This document shows, one piece after another, positions 56,421-64,000 of a stretch of 64,000 nucleotides of DNA. The translations under genes were made by a program, and so were the position numbers. Every line of letters starts with the position of its first letter. Positions within the stretch are counted from its first letter, which is position 1. The DNA is taken from positions 806,001 to 870,000 of the forward strand of contig JAULSR010000003.1 in NCBI GenBank assembly GCA_030512295.1. Direction: 5' to 3'. Source of the DNA: Bombardia bombarda (lineage: Eukaryota; Ascomycota; Sordariomycetes; Sordariales; Lasiosphaeriaceae). The notes beneath the pieces are model-generated. The model had not been told where the DNA came from. It saw only the letters and a list, made by a program, of their open reading frames with translations, and did no database searches.

Positions 56421-57824
56421 GAGACTGCTCCCGTTACCATAGAGTACCTACAGTGAAAGCGGAAGGGGAAACGGAGTGAAAACGGGAGGTGTAACTGAGT
56501 GAGTGTCAGTTGCGGCTCCTTGACATGTCCAAGGGAACTTTTCTTTACTAGGTGCCGGTGCCCGTCTACCAATCATTCAAGCCTACATTTCTTTTGTTGC
56601 AGAGAAATACGGGATACAACAGATTGCTTAGATAACACGCTCGTTAACAATACATGTGGCCACATTTTACCATCTATTGACCTAATTACAGCTTAAAGAA
56701 GACGTGCACTGAAACGAAATTGGTCAAAACTCCAAAAATACGTTCTCAAATAGGCTTGGGGTACTTTTTTTGTATGGTTGGCTCAGGTAACTCGCAGGGC
56801 ATATTATGTCTTGGCGGGCGATTAACCCCTTTTTCCCACCACAGTGATAACAGCACTGTGCGCGCACACGGCCAACAGCACGTTGTTGACACAACAACCG
56901 GCCGGCCCAGCAGTCTATTGCGTCTAGGCAGATAGACTAATGCAGCTATTTTCGGGTGTGTGGGTCAGATCCAGTGCCTATTCGTGCCTTTTCCACTTCA
57001 ATAGCATTGAAGTCGCCTTACCTCGGGTCGGATTCCTGTAGGTCGGTCCAGGCAGTCGTGACACTTGTCGCCCCAATGCGCATGCAATCGATGTTGCATT
57101 CATCGGAATGGGGAGGTGTCGAGCTGTGCGTTATCGACAGAACACGAGGTTGGCGTGCACAACGAGAATTAAGTTTTGGGGGCTGATCGCGCCATTTAGA
57201 ATAGTGAGCTGTTGTTAAGCTTGGCGACATTGATGGACATGACGCCTTGATGGACGATTTTTAGATACCCGCGTTGAATATTTTGTATTCTGGGTCTCGC
57301 GACGGTTGTTTGCATGTCGGAGTCTTGTAAGTCTGTTTTATAGCGCGCACTGTCGGCTGAGAGCGAAGATTGAGAGACGGAACCCACAATAGGGGTAAAA
57401 CACCTTGGACAACAAGCGCTCTATGGCGTTGATAACATCAATTCGAAATCATTAAAATGCCTACTTCTTGAAAATGTATTAGAAGCCTCCTCAGTAGTCT
57501 AGAGATCTGCAAAGCAGCCTGATCTTTGGTGGGGCTTGCAGTGTTGGCAAAAAGTTGTGACACAAAATAGGTTGAAGGCTCTTAGGAGACCGAAATTGGC
57601 GATCCGAGGAAGTGGTGTGCCTTGGTCTAGTACCTACTCACCTGCTGGCTGGCCAAGAAGCCGTCAAGTGAAGCTGGTGCCAGCAATGCCACCTTCATGC
57701 ATAAAATCCTTATCGCTCACGAGGCCTGAGATTGTGTGAAGTGAGCAAGTTAGCTGGCCCATTCACGCAGTTAGTTGGTCATGTTGCCGGGGCAGCCGAT
57801 GGATGAATGGATACGCAGGTATAA
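56421..57824. other. Intergenic, no gene recognised
   Basis: 3' flank of the small gene followed by sequence without coding signal. Confidence 0.5.
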
Positions 57825-58590
57825 GAGGACAGCTCCCCACCGGCTCCCCACCAGCTCTCGCCACATCATACATACCATCGCATCCTTCTTGACTTTGGAA
57901 ACAACTGGTCGAGGACAACCAACCGGCAGGAAGCCCACGTCCGCATCTACTCGAGCTGCTTCGACCGATGGACCGACACCGAGAACGGCGAGATCCTCGA
58001 CCAGGAGAACTTTGTCTTTGGAATCAGAAGCTATGGCCAGCACGAGGGCTTCCTGTCGTGGTGGCTGCCGGAGGAGGACGTCGATGACGAGATTTCAGAC
58101 CGCACCACCATCGACCTCCACTCGCGCATGTTTGACCGGGAAAGCCCGTCTCCGCATTCGCTCTCGCTCAGGGAGATGGACGAGCGCAACCCAAATACCG
58201 GGCATCTGCACGGCACCACGATTGGCGGCCCCGCCGGCAAGCTTATGACAACGCGTCATCTTCCACATGTTCATGCAATACCACGAGTACGGCCACGATG
58301 GCTTATGGCACGGATGGGAGGCGGACTGCATGAGTATGCCGATGGTGCAGTGCTTCGTCACGGCCGAGCCCCTGGCTATGCTCGGGTTGTGGGCGGGTCT
58401 AGCAGACCGTGGATACACGCTCGACCGGAGCTGGGATCAGATCCAGGGGTATAATCGGTGGCTGGGCGGATATGGAGAATTCCCTGGGGATGAGGATTAC
58501 AGCCTGGTGGCTCCTTATGAGGGGACAAAGTGGGATGTTAAAAATCCGTTCAACAATGCTGTGCGGGGGGTTGATTACTTACTATCCTGA
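57825..58590 (+). pseudogene. Disrupted gene of unknown family with an HEYGH motif
   Basis: Codon use and composition show coding sequence (ILLDFGNNWSRTTNRQEAHV, NFVFGIRSYGQHEGFLSWWL, HLHGTTIGGPAGKL), but no in-frame ATG precedes it. At 58,238-58,255 two single-base losses about a dozen bases apart move the frame, after which it reads MFMQYHEYGHDGLWHGWEAD to the stop at 58590. HEYGH fits the HExxH zinc-ligand pattern of zincin peptidases, preceded by a hydrophobic helix, but the third ligand is not clear. I do not recognise the family. A TATAAGAG at 57,821-57,828 could be its promoter, with the start codon lost. It may be a young pseudogene or a gene damaged by sequence errors. Confidence 0.55.
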
Positions 58591-59618
58591 TGTTACTCAG
58601 TAGACCTAGATGTTGGGGCTTTTGGTCGTTCTCTTGGCTCATTGTGTGGATGGATGGATGGATGAATGGATGGCTGGACATATGGATGTCTCTCTCCCTT
58701 TCGCTTCGCTTTTGCTTATCTTCTTTTCTTACATGGTATGAAATATTGAAGGACATGGGATGACAGAATAACACGTGGTACTACTTCAACGATGCCATTG
58801 GAAGTGCAATCCGACTCTCTGACTGTCACCCGGGCCGCTCTCCTTCCGGGACTGCTCCACGATGTGTCTGTGAACTCTGACTCCCGCTCACCAGCTCCCA
58901 TCTCAGTGATGAATTCCTATCTCAGTCTTCGACTGGTCAAGTCTCCAGCCCGTTTATCTGCAGTTTAATATTCGTTCCCGCTGTTCGTCTTGACCCTACG
59001 GCCTGAATCAATCCTCCGGTCTCAACCAACTCTCTGTTGATTTGCGCCTCGATCAAGGTTCTTCTTGCCAGCGCCATCTGCACACACTATCGATGATGGA
59101 GCGTTGTAGACACCCCAGGACAAGGCGGGCAAGTCTTGCAGGTTCATTGTCATTGTTGACAACATGGGGCAGCGTTTCGATCGACTTGCAAGACCTGCAT
59201 TTCAGTTCTTGTTGGAAGTGGCAGTTATGCAAACGCCGCGCTTTTACCTACATGTACCCCACGTATCCATATTAAGGCAAGCGGTCAGTCGAAGGCCTTG
59301 CACTCCGAGACGGGAATCGGAGCCAAGACTCGCCATATAATTCAGTGCAGAGCTGCAGAGCCGAGAGTGCCTTGGTGGTCTGCCGAACTGTGCCTTCCAT
59401 GCAGATCAGCTGATCAATGGACACAGCCTCTTTTTAAACCCTCCTTACCCCCCCTCCTCGGGTTGCTTCTTCTTCCGACAAGTCCAGAACCTCAAACGGT
59501 GTCCCACAATACTCCTGGTTCCTTACCACCACCTTCAACTCCCTACCTGCTCCAGACTCTTAACACCCAATTGGAGGGTACCACTCTTAAGCTTGAAGGG
59601 AAAGAACAAGCCAAGATT
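58591..59618. other. Intergenic, no gene recognised
   Basis: A GGAT tandem repeat lies at about 58,645-58,670. A TTTTTAAACC stretch at 59,433 lies before the HET relic. Confidence 0.5.
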
Positions 59619-60497
59619 ATGAAGCCAGCTTATCGTCCTCTTGATCGACAACGGAATGAAATCCGGTTCCTGAGGATCTTACCTCCAGTACAGCCAATCG
59701 ATCCTGCCGACCCGCTAGCCTTTGCAAAAGATGTTGTGTGTTGCGAGATGGAATACCACTCGCATGACAGCTTCCGGCGCAGTCCAGACACCACTCCAAG
59801 CACGGAGCCCACGTCAGTACGTCGTCGACTTATTTACCAAATGGACAAGGCATAGGATGGATGAGGATTGGTGGAGCAATACATGGCTCACCGCGTGGAG
59901 TTTGAAAGACGTCATGGTCTTATAAATTGAACGCGATATGCTCTCTGAAGCTGCCATACGGATGCCCAATAGCAGTATTGATATGGTGCAAAAGGCCCCA
60001 GAGAGCCTTCTGAACGTACCGGCTGGGGAACAATATCAAATAATCACCGATATTCAGACGACTGATAAAGAATCTAACATACGATCCTCATCAATCTACA
60101 AAGATGACACGGACCTCCAAATAGCTCTAGGAGCTTGCATGGAAGCAATCGGGTGGAAGCCAAACCCAGAGTGTCCCGATATAACCTCGATCTTTGCCAT
60201 TCCTGGAGTAAAAGACTTGAGTTTGTCTGAATGGAAACCCACCAGTGGGAAAGGTGTGCACACCACACAATACACTCAAATATTCACCAACTTCCAACGC
60301 CGAAACGGGCAGCTTAATATCTGGGGACGCAAGCTGGATTCATTCTGTTTGGGTGCCCGATGCCCTTTGTTCTGAGGGAAGTCAAGGGCGGCTATCGACT
60401 CGTTGGCTCTGTCTACGTTCACGGTGTCATGTACGGCGAGGCGATGACCCTGTTTGAGAGTAGTGGTAGGGTTCCGGAGGAGGTCGTTATTCTTTAG
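59619..60497 (+). pseudogene. HET-domain (heterokaryon incompatibility) protein relic
   Basis: HET proteins trigger cell death after fusion of unlike hyphae. The N-terminal signature is present from the ATG at 59619: YRPLDRQRNEIRFLRILPPV, then DVVCCEMEY. The HET core blocks expected next (the SYVWG-like, LWIDALCIN-like and RQIY-like segments) are absent and the frame stops at 59855. A middle part reads at 59938-60375 (ALGACMEAIGW). After a one-base shift near 60,350 the typical C-terminus follows (FVLREVKGGYRLVGSVYVHG, GEAMTLFE) to a stop at 60495-60497. The loss of the core plus frame changes makes this a relic. Together with the NLR pseudogene it shows loss of non-self recognition genes in this window. 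Confidence 0.72.
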
Positions 60498-62238
60498 GCG
60501 CGGTCAACAATCATGCACTGCACCATTTTCATCACCTGATGCCGATGAATGCAACGACGACATTCTTTCAAAAACCCGACTGTTCGTGTCCTTTCTTGTT
60601 CGCCTACTCCAGACACTACACTACTATTTGGTCACCCCTGTCCATCCCCAGGCAGAAGGGTACTCCAGCCTGCTTTGGCATCTGAAGCTGGAAGTCTGAT
60701 TGGGTCGAGGTGATCATTCGGCAACCTGAAATTCGTCATACCACCACGGCGACCCCCTTGAGTGTTGTGGGGTAGAGATTGCGACCTTGCGACACTACCC
60801 ACCACGAACAGACGAAGGCAAATGCAGGCAATAATTAGTTAAGGTTCCCTTTTTTTTTTCTTTTCATATCATGTCCCGTACGACGTCACATTGAAATTCC
60901 CGGGCTGTTGGGTTGCCTTTCCCCGCAATATCAGATCGGCTGTTGGTTGGGGAATGACCGTGAGACTTGGTGAAATGTCGGACAACCCGCAGATTGGACT
61001 ATTGATAGATTCCATTGATATTATGCTACTACGAATACATACCTTCAGTAGCTTAGAAGACTGGATGTCTCGTCTCCTAATGTAACTGGCAACTCTTACG
61101 ACATTACTTCGGCCACAAAGGTATTGCTGCCTGAAGATAAGTTGCTCATGTTGAATAGCTGGCTATAGTGCTGGTATGGAAGGGACTTACTGTCAACGCC
61201 ATCACCGCAGCGGAACTTTTCTTCTCGCCAAGGGAGATTACTGGACCACGAGCAACTCATCGAAATTCTCAGAAAGCATCCTCGACTTCACCTTCCCGTT
61301 CGAGCAGAATGAAATGATGCAGCGGCACAGCTAGAATCAGATTGAATGTTGACAAAATGTTTGTCAGAGTTGTGATGAGGACCTTTGACGACCTCAACTG
61401 ACCTGAAGCGGAAGGGCCTAAGCGCAACCCTCGCGGGGTCACTTACATTCAGTATTGAACCAAAAGTGGTTGCATTGACACTAATAGAAGATCTCTATTA
61501 TAGCCCCAGCCACAAGCTGCATCCATCTCGACCTTTTGTGGCACAGGTTATCTCACCGCTGATAGCTTCAACACTCTTCTCACTGTCTTTCAGCACTCGC
61601 CTTGCGGTTGTAGAACGGACCAAACTCTGGTTCGCGATTGTGGGTCACAGGTCCCGAATCAGTTGCGCGTCTGACCGTGCTTCTCGCACTCGGCTTACGG
61701 CTGACTGGGGTAGTAGGGTTGCACTATCGGCGGAGCAGTGCATGAACAGGCCGTGAACTATCGAATCCCAGCCGTGCAGTGCGTTGCAGTAGGGCGCCGC
61801 ACCGATTCCTGCCCTGTTTCTCACAACCCACGATCCCCAGAGGGTTGCTGACTCCCCAGCCCTTCCGCTCCCCGAGACAGTCGACAGACAGCTGCAGCGA
61901 TCGTCAGCACAAGGTATCGTATCACCTTCTCCGTCCGCATCTTCGCAGTGGCACGCGCCCCTGGGGTTGGCCGTTCTGCTGGGATGGGGCCAATGACAGG
62001 AAAGCAGAGGCTGCCAGGGAGAAGGGGGAAGGATGGTGTCGTTGACGTCGTTGGCGGGTGGTTCCGTGTTGCTGCCTCTGCCGTCGTTGGCGTACCTCGA
62101 TCAGAACCGGTATTAAAGGGAAAGGGGTTTGATGATGTCCCAAGCCATGGTTCCCAGATCCGGGAGCTGTCAATCTTGCATGAAACTACTTCCAGACAGC
62201 CAGGATCACTGACAGCTCGCCGCTTCGTCATTACCGCC
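60498..62238. other. Intergenic, no gene recognised
   Basis: Contains a T-rich run (about 60,850-60,865) and the promoter of the tannase-family gene. The in-frame ORF upstream of 62239 lacks coding character. Confidence 0.5.

Positions 62239-64000
<1,762 letters not shown>

Overview
The window is nuclear DNA of a filamentous ascomycete (Pezizomycotina, most likely Sordariomycetes). Genes are split by short 50-120 nt GT-AG introns with CTAAC-type branch sites. Coding exons are GC-rich with C/G-ending codons, leaders are CT-rich, and the gene content is that of a mould: a NACHT receptor relic, a HET relic, an F-box/ankyrin protein, a CFEM-like membrane protein and a secreted tannase-family esterase. 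I would not name a genus from this sequence alone.

Layout. 1-9.5 kb is an accessory segment on the minus strand: a NACHT-type NLR pseudogene, a large intact ankyrin gene, an aldo/keto reductase pseudogene, and a small relic resembling the 5' end of the ankyrin gene. A DapA-family aldolase gene follows at 11.3-12.4 kb and a tRNA-Cys(GCA) at 14.4 kb. 16.6-26.4 kb is a compact housekeeping block: a NEDP1-type Ulp protease, SLX9, UBA4, PAM17 and a chromodomain protein. 29.6-31.4 kb holds a repeat-bearing, possibly mitochondrial protein whose frame breaks twice. A non-autonomous hAT element (31,690-32,715) with perfect terminal repeats, an 8-bp target duplication and a transposase relic sits just downstream. 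Then come a membrane-anchored GGCT-fold protein, NAD-dependent glycerol-3-phosphate dehydrogenase and the glycogen debranching enzyme. A CFEM-like membrane protein lies at 47.2-48.0 kb. From 48 kb on the DNA is gene-poor: a small spliced Ser/Gly-rich gene with a clear TATA box, a disrupted gene of unknown family carrying an HEYGH motif, a HET-domain relic, and at the right edge the 5' two-thirds of a tannase/feruloyl esterase gene with a run of 55 AAC codons.

How the genes fit together. Two ubiquitin-like-modifier enzymes lie 2.2 kb apart: UBA4 activates Urm1, and NEDP1 removes or matures NEDD8. SLX9 lies between them and is divergent from UBA4. GPD1 and GDB1 both serve storage-carbon metabolism (glycerol and glycogen) and are divergently oriented across 3.8 kb. 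The two ends of the window carry decayed self/non-self recognition genes.

A caution applies throughout. Several otherwise well-conserved genes are broken by single-base frame shifts, often at homopolymers. Some of these are probably assembly errors. The NLR and aldo/keto reductase copies also carry substitution-type stop codons or deletions and are real relics.
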